64,000 bases of DNA from Neocallimastix lanati (nom. inval.) (lineage: Eukaryota; Neocallimastigomycota; Neocallimastigomycetes; Neocallimastigales; Neocallimastigaceae): positions 804,501 to 868,500 of the forward strand of contig JACVTC010000053.1 of assembly GCA_016946835.1 (NCBI GenBank), read 5' to 3'. The notes under the pieces are model-generated. The model was not told where the DNA came from and ran no database searches. It was given only the letters and a program-made list of their open reading frames with translations. The position numbers and the translations under genes are program-made. Shown in pieces: positions 51,472-63,332 of this stretch; the first letter of the stretch is position 1, and each line of letters opens with the position of its first letter.

Positions 51472-51480
<9 letters not shown>
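51334..51480 (-). mobile_element. LINE reverse transcriptase fragment
   Basis: Minus-strand reading is uninterrupted over about 48 codons: SSSFELVFSKARALFASILS, NEFPIKRGIRQGCPLSPILF, NLFIND. RGIRQGCPLSPILFNL is the hallmark RT motif 4 region of non-LTR elements. The fragment is cut at 51,480 by the poly-T of another retroinsertion. Confidence 0.88.
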
Positions 51481-51509
<29 letters not shown>

Positions 51510-51665
51510 CAGGGTAGAGAATACACTTCCATAATGTTAGGAAGGGAAAAATTCCCGCATAGTACAATTTGACGAAATACATAGTATATTTTGAGCTTTT
51601 TTATTTTTTATTTTTTTAAATTTTTTTTTTTTTATTTTTAATTTCAAATGTACTTTTTCACCCTT
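51481..51665 (-). mobile_element. retroelement 3' tail (family 2) with 3' UTR
   Basis: Poly-T then AGACAGGGTAGAGAATACAC. The following part (AAATACATAGTATATTTTGA to CTTTTTCACCCTTCG) is an inverted match to 53,045-53,145, downstream of the family-2 zinc-motif fragment. Confidence 0.6.
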
Positions 51666-51684
51666 CGTAGAAATAGATGAATTT

Positions 51685-52955
51685 TTTTTTTATAGCCGCA
51701 ATTATTACGAACTTTAATCTTTATTTATTTATTCTTATATAAAATACCTGAATACTTTTAATTTTAATAAAAAATAAAAAAAAAAACACAGAATTAATAA
51801 AATAAATAAAAAGATTATTTGTCCAATTTGAATATAATAATAAATGAAATAGTAACGTGAAATAAAAAGTAATAATTAAAAATAAATGTGTAAATTAATT
51901 CAGAAAAAAGTTCATTTTCAACGAACCTCATCTCCTTATGGATTAGGGTTTGAATTGACTATCTGAAAGAAGTTATGGTCTTCTCCTTCAGAGGCATTGG
52001 CCCTGCTAGGGAGAGTTGCATTTCCCCAAATTGCATTTCGCCAGATTGCATTTCGCCAAGTGGCGTAGTATTAAAATGTTGCATTTCCCCAAGTTGCATT
52101 TCCCCAAGTTGCTATTCGCCAGGTTGCATTTCGACAAGTAGAGTATTGATATAAATAAATGAATAAATAAATAAATATTAATTCAAAATATTTTTTTTTA
52201 AAATTGCTTTTATGCGATATTAATAATATTTAATTTTATTTATTGATTTATTTATTTATTTAATAATTCTCAATTTGGCGAAAAGCAACTTGGCGAAATG
52301 CAATTTGGCGAAATGCCACATTTTTTTAATACGCCACATGCTTTCAAAAAAATTGGCGAAACGCAACCTGGCGAAATGCAATTTGGCGAAATGCCCCACA
52401 CCCGCCCTGCTAGTCTGTCTTACTCCATTTTCAGCGTTGACGCTCCTGGTTAGTTTGCGCTTATACTTTCGGAATAGTAACACTTGCCGAGTACTAGCCC
52501 GAGGCATAATTTCTGTAAAGAGAGCCGCAGATCGCACCAAGAATGTCGTTTTTGAATAATCACCAGAAATGATTTGGTTCTTAAACAAAATATTCCATTC
52601 CTTTTTATAATTTAAATCTATTATGCCTGCATCCCTTCCACCAAGAAGAAAGTCATATAATCGGTACTATGCCACATATATATTTACACACTCATTATTC
52701 AGAAAATTACTTAAATTACCACGATTTTCACCAATTGAACTATTCACTAAATTAGAGGTAACGATATTATAATTTTCACTATTACTAATATGAATAATTC
52801 TATTTTCACTATCACTATTTCTATTATTATTAACAGTATTATTTCTAATGTTAATATTATTAATATTATATACTTCTTACTACTATTAGAATTAGAACTT
52901 AGTTCTATATTATTCATATCTGTGATAACAGTGTCTACATTACTATTAGATATTA
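51685..52955 (-). mobile_element. LINE-type retroelement 3' end, copy C, interrupted by a MITE
   Basis: The longest of three copies. Minus strand in order: an Asn/Ser-rich region (52,930-52,700, broken), YDFLLGGRDAGIIDLNYKKE, NILFKNQIISGDYSKTTFLV, RSAALFTEIMPRASTRQVLL, FRKYKRKLTRSVNAENG, then after the MITE EGEDHNFFQIVNSNPNP and stop, a 3' UTR of about 270 bp and ...AATTGCGGCTAT plus poly-A. Similarity to copy A (VLSAVLFTEIILR, RQGLLFQKYKRKLK, EGEDHNFFQIVNSNPN) shows a conserved C-terminal module. The reading frame is nearly intact between 52,600 and 52,420. Confidence 0.7.
52009..52403. mobile_element. Mutator-like MITE with 9-bp target site duplication
   Basis: Inserted in LINE copy C. The sequence GCCCTGCTA flanks it on both sides (52000-52008 and 52404-52412). 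Terminal inverted repeats of about 40 bp start GGGAGAG on the left and GGGTGTG on the right (reverse strand) and share CCAAATTGCATTTCGCCAG. The whole element is an imperfect palindrome made of many copies of TTGCATTTCGCC in both orientations, with a roughly 90-bp A/T centre (TAAATAAATGAATAAATA). It has no coding capacity. TIRs beginning GGG with a 9-bp duplication are the pattern of Mutator-like elements. Confidence 0.85.
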
Positions 52956-52957
52956 TA

Positions 52958-52959
<2 letters not shown>

Positions 52960-52995
<36 letters not shown>

Positions 52996-53530
52996 CAGGG
53001 AAGAGAATACACTTCCATAACTTTATTAATTTTTATTAAAAAATACATGTAGGTGAAAAAGTTCATTTAAAATTAAAAATAAAAATAAAAAGTTAAAAAA
53101 TTAAAAAATAAAAAGCTCAAAAATACTATGTATTTTGGCAAGTTGAGATATTGGACAATATTTAGAAATAATATAAAATATTTCATAAAGAATTTCAATA
53201 TCCTTAAAATATTTTATTCGAAATTCACGGAAAAGATAGTATTTAGAAAACCAATGTTCCAATCGAGGATTACTATTTTTTCTATAACAACAAGGACACC
53301 TTTTAGGACAGCCTTCTTCAATCATTTTGGCGGCTTTGGCAAAGAAATAGATGAAGATCCTGTATTATCATTATGTCTTATCAGTACGACGTCGACGCTC
53401 TTTTTTTAGAACAGTTGACTCGGATGAACCTTTGAAAAGTAGTTCATTAAATTGTCTCTGTTCTCCACTATCGAAATGTAGCTTATTTAAAACTAAAGTC
53501 CCACCAAGAAGGAACAAGGTAATTGAGAAT
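52960..53530 (-). mobile_element. LINE C-terminal zinc-motif fragment with poly-A tail (family 2)
   Basis: Minus-strand reading from about 53,325 gives EEGCPKRCPCCYRKNSNPRL, EHWFSKYYLFREFRIKYFKD and EILYEIFYIISKYCPIS. The CPxC...E.HW...Y.LFREFR pattern is that of the Cys-His motif at the C-terminus of many LINE ORF2 proteins. Further upstream in the element (53,530-53,390) LGGTLVLNKLHFDSGEQRQF and NELLFKGSSESTVLKKERRR can be read in a different frame. It ends in TGGAAGTGTATTCTCTTCCC and poly-A. Confidence 0.65.
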
Positions 53531-53534
53531 AAAA

Positions 53535-53575
<41 letters not shown>

Positions 53576-53980
53576 TATATATATATATATAAATAACTTA
53601 AAATACATTAATTAATATTAATATTTTTAGAATGCGTTAAACAACTAATACATTCTAAATTCATTTCATTTTTTATATCTTATAAAAATCACACATATTA
53701 ATATAAACAACACACATCATTACTGTTTTTATAAATATATATATTAAAATATTAATATATATATATAAATTTATTTATATTTATATAAATTAAATAATAG
53801 ATTTATAATTTCAAATAAATTAATAATTACTATTTTATATATTATGTCGTTTTAATAAAAACTTCCAATTTTAAATTAATAATATCTTATCTATCATAAT
53901 ATATTTAGTATTTTTTACTTAATACAGGGTTAAAAATAATTTAAATATATTTATTAATATTTATATAAATATTAAAATGT

Positions 53981-56900
53981 TTAATTGCATATTCCATATA
54001 ATTTTTGGCATCCAGTACCACAGTATTCAGTACTAATACCACAATAACCATGTTTACTGCAACATTCACCTTCTGGGCATTTACCAATTCCTTTTCCGCA
54101 TTCTTCAGAATATTCTTGCTTAACAGTTGGTTTGACGGTTGTTGTTTTAGTGGTTGTTTTAGTGGTTTTAATTGTTTTATTACAAACACCAAATTCACTT
54201 TGACAGCCAGCACCACAGTATTCATCACTAATACCACAATAACCATGTTTACTACAACATTCACCATATGGACATTTACCAATTCCTTTTCCGCATTCTT
54301 CAGAATATTCTTGCTTAATAGTTGGTTTAATTGTTGTCTTATTTGTTGTCTTACTTGTAGTCTTACTTGTAGTCTTAACTGTAGTCTTAACTGTATTATT
54401 ACAAATACCAAATTCACTTTGACAACCGGCACCACAGTACTTATCACTTATACCACAATAACCATACTTACTACAACATTCACCATATGCACATTTACCA
54501 ACTCCTTTTCCACATTCTTTTTTACTTTGTGGCTTAACTGTTGTTTGCTTAACTGCTGTTGACTTAACTACTGTTGACTTAACGGTTGTTTGCTTAACGG
54601 TTGTTGGCTTAACGGTTGTTTTACTTTTTGCCTTACTTGATGTCTTGCTTGTTGTCTTGCTTGTTGTCTTGCTTGTTGCCTTACTTGTTGTCTTGCTTGT
54701 TGCCTTATTTGTTGTCTTACTTGTTGTCTTAGTTATCTTAATTGTTGTCTTTATTGTCTTAATTGTTGTCTTTATTGTTTTGTTACAAACACCAAATTCA
54801 CTTTGACAGTCGGCACCACAATACTTTTCACTTGTACCACAATAACCATGCTTACTACAACACTTACCAGATGGACATTTACCAATTCCTTTTCCACATT
54901 CTTTTTTACTTTGTGGACTAACTGTTGTCTTAATTGTGGTCTTGTTTGTAGTCTTGCTTGTAGTCTTACTAGTAGTCTTTTTAGTAGTCTTACTAGTAGT
55001 CTTTTTAGTAGTCTTACTAGTAGTCTTTTTAGTAGTCTTACTAGTAGTCTTACTAGTAGTCTTATTTGTTTTATTACAAACACCAAATTCACTTAGACAG
55101 TCAGCACCACAATACTTTTCACTAGTTCCACAATAGCCATACTTACTACAACATTTACCAGATGGACATTTACCAATTCCTTTTCCGCATTCTTTTCTAC
55201 TTTGTGGATTAACTGTTGTTGGCTTAACGGTTGTTGGCTTAACTGTTGTTGTCTTAGTGGTTGCCTTAGTGGTTTTAACTGTTTTGTTACAAATACCAAA
55301 TTCACTTTGACAGCCAGTACCACAGTATTCATCGCTAATACCACAGTAACCATGTTTACTACAACATTCACCATATGGACATTTACCAATTCCTTTTCCA
55401 CATTCTTCAGAATGTTGTTCCTTAATTGGTTCATTACAAATACCAAATTGTTTTTGACAGCCAGTACCACAATATTCAATACTAATACCACAATATCCAA
55501 ATTCGCTACAACATTCTCCATATGGACAGCTACCAAAACCATTACCACATCTATCACCAGTACTTGGAGTAGCAATTGGAGTTACATTCTTGGTAGTAGT
55601 TTCATTTTTGGCAGTAGTTACATTCTTAGTAGTAGTTACATTCTTAGTAGTAGTAACATTCTTAGTAGTAGTTACATTGTTGGTAGTAGAAACATTCTTA
55701 GCAGTAGTTGTAGCTTCAACAGTGGTAGTACAATCTTTCACTTCATTATTTTTAAGACATGGAATATCTTTCTGTGGTTTACATATATTATTGTAATCAT
55801 AAACACAGTTTACAAGACTTTTATTGATTAAAGCTTTTCCACTAATATTTGTATTTCCTTGTAAGTTACTATTATAAAAGATATATATATAAAAATATTT
55901 CAAAGAAATATCACATTTCAATTTTGATTTTTAATTGAAGTAGAAAATATAGAATAGGCAATAATAAATATTTTAATAAAATAAAAATTTTTAAATAAAA
56001 TCTATCAAGATATTTAAGATATTTAAAATATTTACATATTTTCAAGATAATTTAAAGAATTAAGAGATTCAGGAATTTCACCACTAATTTTATTTGAACC
56101 TAAATTTCTAAATTATAGTAATTAATAAAAATATATTAATAACAATCATTAATTTATTATATCTTTTATTAATGAATGATATTATATTTCAATATAATAA
56201 TATCTAATTATATAACAATTATTTAGATATTTTTTGACAATTTACAATGTTTTAAGATAAGTAAGTTTACTTAAAGAACTTGGTAAATTGGTAATTGTAT
56301 TATTGCTGAGATTACTTTTTTTTTAAAAAAAAATTAAATTATTATCATTATTTAAAAAATGATTTTTTTAAATAAATTATTAAAAATAAAAATAAATTTA
56401 GTTTATTTTATTTTATAAAAATAAATACAGATAAAATAATTTCATAAAGTATAAATTTTATAAATTTATTTACATTTCTTCTAAAGTGACAAGATCTCCA
56501 ATAAATTCTGGAATTTCCTTTATAATATTTTCTTCAAAGTTACTTTATATATATATAAATATATTTATAAATAAATTTAATAAATTGAAAATTAATTTAT
56601 AAATTATAAATCAATATAAATAAATCATTATTATTAAATTTTTAATCTAAACTATTTATATATTTATTAACATATATAAAATAAACTAAAATTTACATCT
56701 TTGTGATATTTTTAAGACCAGCGAAGGAAGATGGAATGGCCTTAATATTATTATCTTTAATTTCTCTATTATATGTAAATTTTCAAATGTAATAATTTTA
56801 ATATGATTATATTATCAATTATTATAAAAATAATCTATTATTACTTATTAAATATTACTTACAATTTTTCAAGTCTTTCAAGTCGACCAAAACTATCAGG

Positions 56901-57960
56901 AATAGCATTGATAGCATTACTTCCTAAGTTACTATTAAAAATCATAAAATTATTTTATTAATTACTATACTCAATCTTGTATGAGTTTATTTTTTTTTCA
57001 TATATTTTAGTATTTATATTTAAACTTATTAATTTTACTTACATATTTTCAAGATATTGAAGATTTGAGATACCAGATGGTATAGTTGTAATATCGTTAT
57101 TGCTTAAATCACTATATTCAAAATTTATATTTAATATAGATATATTAACAATACATTATTATTAGTATTGTTCATTTATTTAATATTTTACTTTTATTTA
57201 TATATATATATATAATTTCATACAGTGATATAAGATTACTAAGAGAAGTTAATTTTTCAAAAGCTTTATTATCAATATTATTGGAAGATAAATCACTTTC
57301 GAAATTTTATTAAAAAAAATAAATATATTACATAAAAAATTATTAATAATTTAAAAGTATAAACAATATATATATGTATGTAGATGAACTAATTATAATA
57401 TAATTTACAGTATTTCAAGTTTTTTGAGATTACTGATTCCATCTGCAATTTCAGTTACATTTGAAAATGTTATTGTTCTTTCATATTTAATAATATAATT
57501 TTATCAATTTTTTATAATAATAATCATAATAACAATTAAAAAACAATAAATATAAAGTTAATTTCTCGAAAATATACTTCTTAACAATAATAGAATAATA
57601 TTAATAAAAAAAATATATATAATAAAACAAAAAAAATTTATTTAAATACAATGATTTTAAATCAGTCAAAGAGTAAATCAAATCAGAAATACTATCACTT
57701 GATTCTTCTAATTTAGTACACTTCCTAAAATAATTAAAAATTAAAAAAAAAAATTTAATTAATATAACTTTACTTTTTTCCTATTTTTTTTAATATATAA
57801 ATACACATTACAATGTATTAATATTTCCTGCATTGTCAAGAACACAACTTTCTACACTATAATTTTTTAATTGGCTTTTTAAATCATCACATTTGTCTGC
57901 TAAAGCAAATGAGCTAAATAAAGCCAGACTTAAACCATTAAATATTTTATTAAATTTCAT
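53981..57960 (-). CDS. secreted LRR-CBM18 protein, 7 chitin-binding domains (copy 2)
   Basis: Eleven exons on the minus strand: 57812-57960, 57650-57724, 57409-57477, 57224-57295, 57043-57111, 56863-56931, 56697-56765, 56474-56542, 56246-56314, 56036-56107 and 53981-55868; 889 aa, all introns in phase 2, same architecture as the copy at 44259-47342. Signal peptide MKFNKIFNGLSLALFSSFAL, Cys cap (KCDDLKSQLKNYSVESCV), nine LRRs of 23-25 aa, a two-Cys-pair segment (NCVYDYNNICKPQKDIPC), a TTKNV-repeat linker, then seven CBM18 domains of about 40 aa with the CCSKxGYCG core and eight Cys each. Linkers are almost pure Thr/Lys/Ser, up to about 60 residues, and are likely O-glycosylated. The last domain (CQKLYGICN, stop) is shared with copy 1. 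Expected in the secretory pathway and cell surface; chitin binding is well founded, the LRR ligand is unknown. Confidence 0.93.
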
Positions 57961-60400
57961 ATTGATTAATAATAAAATAATTTTAATAATAAATAAATAT
58001 TATCAAATTCACTATGAGCGAATAATGTGAAAAAAAAAAAAAAAAGTAGGAATACTTTTAATTTATATATTTATATTTCTTAAATTATTCTATAAAATTT
58101 TTAACTATTTTGGAATAAATTAATTTTTACAATTCCGTTTAATTACAGAAGAAATATGTAATTAATTAAAATTTAATTATATTTTATTTTATTTTATTTT
58201 ATTTTTTAATTTTAATATATATTATTAATTATAATTTATATAAATAAAAAAAAAAAAAAAAAAAAAATTAAATAAATAGTATTTTATTAAAAAAAGAAAT
58301 TCCTAATGTATAATCCATTAAATATAATTAATTAAAGCAGATAAATTAAGCTAGTATTAATATATATTGAAATATATTACATTAAATTACATTGCAGTTA
58401 ATTATATAAAAAAAATTTACATAATAATATAATTAAATATATTTTTATTTTAATTATATTATATATATTACAATATATTAAACTCATTAAAATATATATT
58501 AATTAAAATTTAAAGAATGTGGCTATATTAATTATTACATTTAATTAATTAATTAATAAAAAAGTTAAATTTATATTTTAAATATAAAAACGATACTTTA
58601 ATATATGGATCATACATATTAAATTAGTTATAAGAATATGGTTTTATTATATTCACATAAACCAATTGATCTTTTTTGATAATGTAATCCAGTAAAATAT
58701 GTAGATATACACATACCATAACAAAAAGATAAAAGACCATTTAAAAATGATAATGTACATAATATATATTTAATTCTTTACATCCATTTCGTTAATGAAT
58801 ACAACCAAGAAATACGTTAAAATTCATATAATATAGCTAATTATAGAAAATCATATAACAAATAACTAATATATTGATAATTTGTTAACTTTTTTTTTTT
58901 TTTCATTTATTATTATTAAAGGGATGTTGTAGTAAACAATAAAAAAAAAAAGTATCTTTTAACAGTTTCAGTGTTATATAAGTATTATTAATTATCGAAT
59001 ATATAATTATAAAGTTATCACTTTATATAAATATATATATAAAGTATAAAAAAGTATAAATAAGTATAAAAAAGTATAAAAAAAAAAAAAAAAAAAAAAA
59101 CAAAGTAAAAAAAGGTTTTTTATTCTTAATTAAAATGATATTAAAATTCTTATTAAAAAGGGTTTTTTTTTTTTTTTTTATATTTTTTATTTTTTATTTT
59201 ATTCTATTTTATCTACTCTTAGTTATTAATACCGGTAATACCAGTTATAGAAAATAGTAAAAATTATTCTAGATCTACCTTAATGAAATTGTATTTTTTT
59301 TCTACCTTTTGTAAATATTGGATGTAATTAAATGAATCTAAATATATATACCTAATATTCGATATAAGTTTCAAAAAAGAAAATCTATTAAACACTTAAT
59401 ATAAAAGAACTTTCTTCATTAAAACTACTTATAGTATTTATACTATTTATAATAATTAGAAAATAATAAAAAAAAAAAACTAAATAATTTTTCTTTTTAA
59501 TAATGATAAAAAAAAAAATAATAATAATTTATTTTATTTTACGGAAACTTTAATTAAGATGTTCAATAGATAAAATGATTAAATAATTATTTAAATAAAG
59601 TTTTTTTTTTTTTTTATATATATAATTCCTATAAATTTCTAACGGGTCTGTCTTTTAAAAATTAAAAGTTAATAATTACTGAATAATAAATGAAAAATAA
59701 ATATTATATATTAAATAATAAACTATCTTAAATGGAAAATTTTGTTTTCTTGAAGATTATTATAAAATAATTATTAAAAAATGATATTCTTAACAATGCT
59801 TAAAAAAATAAATAATAAACTAAAAATAAAATAAATAAAATAAATAAAAGAAATAGATATTATATTTATATATTAAAAATATTATATAGGCTTCGAACAT
59901 TTCATAATCTGTGCATTAACTATTTAATAAAACCTTTTCACTTTTGTTATGTACAATTACGCTGAATTAATAAACATTGATCAGCATAAAAAAAGAGTAA
60001 TAAAGTTTTATTAAAGTTTTAATTAAAAATTATTTAATTACATTATAATAATACAATACAAATAAATTACAATACAAATAAATTATATAAAATTTATACA
60101 ATGTAAATAAAATTTTTTATAAAATTTTTATAATTAATTACTCCATACAAACCTTAGATAATAAATACAATTTATTAAATACAATTTAATAAATACTTAA
60201 ATATACACTGTGTATTAAAAATCTATTAAGATAATACTATGAAAAAAAGACACTATAATAATTAAAGAAATAAATAATTAAAAAATAAATAAAATAATAA
60301 AAATTGAATGGATATTTCTAAGAGCAAACTGCCCAAAATAAGTCGCTTAACCCAAATAAATACTTAAAAATTATGTATAGATAAATATTAGTCTAAATAA
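57961..60400. repeat. upstream flank of LRR-CBM18 copy 2, duplicated region with insertion
   Basis: 58,300-58,870 matches 47,640-48,060 and 60,000-60,370 matches about 48,100-48,450. The 58,880-59,890 part is not present in the other copy and so is an insertion or was lost there. No gene is seen. Confidence 0.7.
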
Positions 60401-60523
60401 ATAAAATTATATCAAATTAATTAAATATTAAATACCATTTATAAAAATATATGATATATATATTTTTAAACAAAATATTCAATGAATTGTATATTGTTTA
60501 CTATTTTTTATTTGATAAAACAT

Positions 60524-60582
<59 letters not shown>

Positions 60583-61424
60583 TTCAATCTTTTTTTATCT
60601 ATATAAAATAATTTTTCCAAAAAAATTTAAACTTACATAAATATGTATTCTAACTATCAATTTTGATCAATTATTTATATATTTTAATATATACATAATT
60701 ATTAATTATATAATATAATATATATATTTTTTATTTATTTTATTATAATTTTATTATTTTAACTTAAAATTATTCAATTATCAAAATTAAACTATAAATA
60801 CTTTATATTATTTTAAAAAAAACTAAATAATTTAAACTAATTTTATTACATAGAATTCTAAACTATAAAAAATTAATTTTAATATAAAGAAATAGGACTC
60901 AAAAATATTAGAAATAAATTAAATAATAAATAATAAATATAAATAATTGAATAATAAATAAATAAATAAATAAATAAATAATAAATAATGAATAATGAAT
61001 AATTGAATAATGAATAATAAATAAATAAATATAAAATAAATAAATAATACATATAAAATAAATAAATAATACATATAAAATAAATAAATAATAAATATAA
61101 AATAAATATAAAATAAATATAAAATAAATATAAAATAAATATAAAATAAATATAAAATAAATATAAAATAAACAGAAGTATTAATAATAAATTTATGTAT
61201 ATTAAATCTATATTAAAGAATTTTCATTCATAATATTATTTATAATTACTAATTTATATTTCTTATATAAAATAATTTTACGTTAATTCATAAAGTGTGT
61301 TATATAGTGTATGTATGAAAAATGACAAAATAATAATCGAAGAAAATACCACATTGGAAATCTTAAATGATTCTAATTTTTAATTATTGGAAACAAGATT
61401 TAAAATTATTGTCTCGTTTCTTCT
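60401..61424. repeat. TTTA and AAATAAATAT tandem repeats
   Basis: (TTTA)n at 60,520-60,585, AAAT-type arrays at 60,955-61,020 and a 12-bp unit (TATAAAATAAA) repeated about ten times at 61,080-61,170. No gene is seen. Confidence 0.65.
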
Positions 61425-61508
61425 ATGCAATCACTTTTGTTGCTAATATTTATACTTTTAATGATATTATATATTTCAAATGCGGATAATACAAAATTTG
61501 ATTTATAA
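61425..61508 (+). other. possible relic of a secreted protein start
   Basis: An ATG at 61,425 opens 27 codons with a clear hydrophobic leader (MQSLLLLIFILLMILYISNA followed by DNTKFDL) before TAA. No splice site that extends it was convincing. Coding-like text occurs downstream (NIQYFITNDEKKNNNNKLNP near 61,760). Probably a pseudogene remnant; could be a first exon. Confidence 0.3.
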
Positions 61509-63300
61509 ATCAAATTTGATTTGTACTAAAAAATGATTTCGAAAAGTATAATGTACAAAATAAGTAATATTATGAACTAAAAAAAGAAAAAAAAAAAAAA
61601 AAAAGAAAAAGAAAAAGAAAAATTATAATAATGAAATTAATAATTTAAATAATAATAAAAATAATTATTTCAAAAAAAAAATAATAATAAATTCAAATAT
61701 AAAAGTCAAAATTAATTCAATTAAATAAACAAACGGGAAATATAAATAAAACAGGAAGCAATATACAATATTTCATTACAAATGATGAAAAAAAAAATAA
61801 TAATAATAAATTAAACCCTATTGAGGAAAATTTTAATAATTTAAATAATGAAATTTATTCAATTATAAATATGATAATAAAATAATTAAGTTTTAATAAT
61901 ATAAAATAATAATAATAATAATAATAATTTAATTGTAAATGTAAATAAACTATTAAGAAGTAATTTTTGTACTAGTGGTGTTGTATAACCAAAAAGAAAA
62001 AAATTAAGTTGCAAATTTAAATAATAATAATTATAAAAATTGAAAATAAATTAATAGATTCAGTAAAAGAAATGGAGTTACTGTAATTAATAAATATTTA
62101 ATTAAAAATTTATATATATATATATATATAAATAAAAAATAAATATAAAATAAATAAAAAAAAAAAATAAAAATAAATAATAGTAAAATAAAATAAAAAT
62201 AAATATATAAACAAATAAAACAAATATAAAATAAATATAAAATATATAAAATAAATATAAAATAAATATATAATATATAAAATAAATATAAAATAAATAT
62301 AAAATAAATATAAAATAAATATAAAATAAATATAAAATAAATTTAAAAATATAAATATAAATAAAAGACTAGTAACAAAAAAAAATAATAATAAATTTAT
62401 GTCTATTGTACCTTTTATATTTTGGTTCGGGATAGCGCATTTCGGAACCGCACGTGATTAATTATAAACAACATATTTTAAGGTGGCATATTATATATAT
62501 TTTTTTATATAAATAAATAATTGAATAATAATTAAATAAATAATTTATTTTATAATAATTTCAAAATTTAATATTTAATAATAATAATAATAAAAAAAAT
62601 AATAAAAAAGATTAAAAAAATAAAATTATTAAATATTATTATTAAATAAGTAAATGAATAAATTAATAAATAAATAAAAATATTCAAACCTTAATTAAAT
62701 TAATTTTTATTATTTAAACATAAATTAATGTCATAAATCAAGTTTTAATCTAATGATTTTTTAATGTTCTTTTATATGTGGCTTGATTCCTAAATATTAA
62801 TTATACATTATAATTAAAATATATATATATATATATATATTTTTTTTTTTTTTACATTAAAATCGAAGAGAATAAATAGATAATGATACTAATAGTACGA
62901 ACAGTATTAATTATATAAAAGATTATATATATATGTTAGATTAAAATATAATAATGATATCATGTTTTGTCAATTATTAAATTATAAATAATTATTTATT
63001 TAGTAGATTAAAATATAATATTTTATAATCTTTTTTTTTTTAAAAAAAAAAAAAAAATATGACTAAGATTATAAAAATTATTATATTATAAATGATTATA
63101 AAAAATTATTAAATTATAAATAATTATTTTAATTTAGTGGGTTAAAAAAAATTATCTTTTTTTTGTTTTAATACTAGGATTAATGAGAGAGGAGGACAAT
63201 AGGACCTTTAGTCTCTCCCTTAAGCGTATTAAACTCTTAATGGATACTTTTGTCATACCGTTTCAACAAAAAAAAAAAAAGATTAATAACCAATAAATTT

Positions 63301-63332
<32 letters not shown>

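Noticed and set aside
52256-52588. 110-aa minus-strand open frame as a functional gene
   Set aside because: Its C-terminal half (AKLHFAKLRFAN repeats) is the translated MITE, its N-terminal half a LINE relic.
53941-55831. Several long open frames overlapping the 7-domain CBM18 exon
   Set aside because: Frame shadows of Thr/Lys-rich and Cys-rich repeats.
59880-59930. tRNA T-loop-like TTCGAAC
   Set aside because: Flanks cannot form the arms; homologous plain flank sequence (CTTTGAATG) in the duplicate shows it is incidental.
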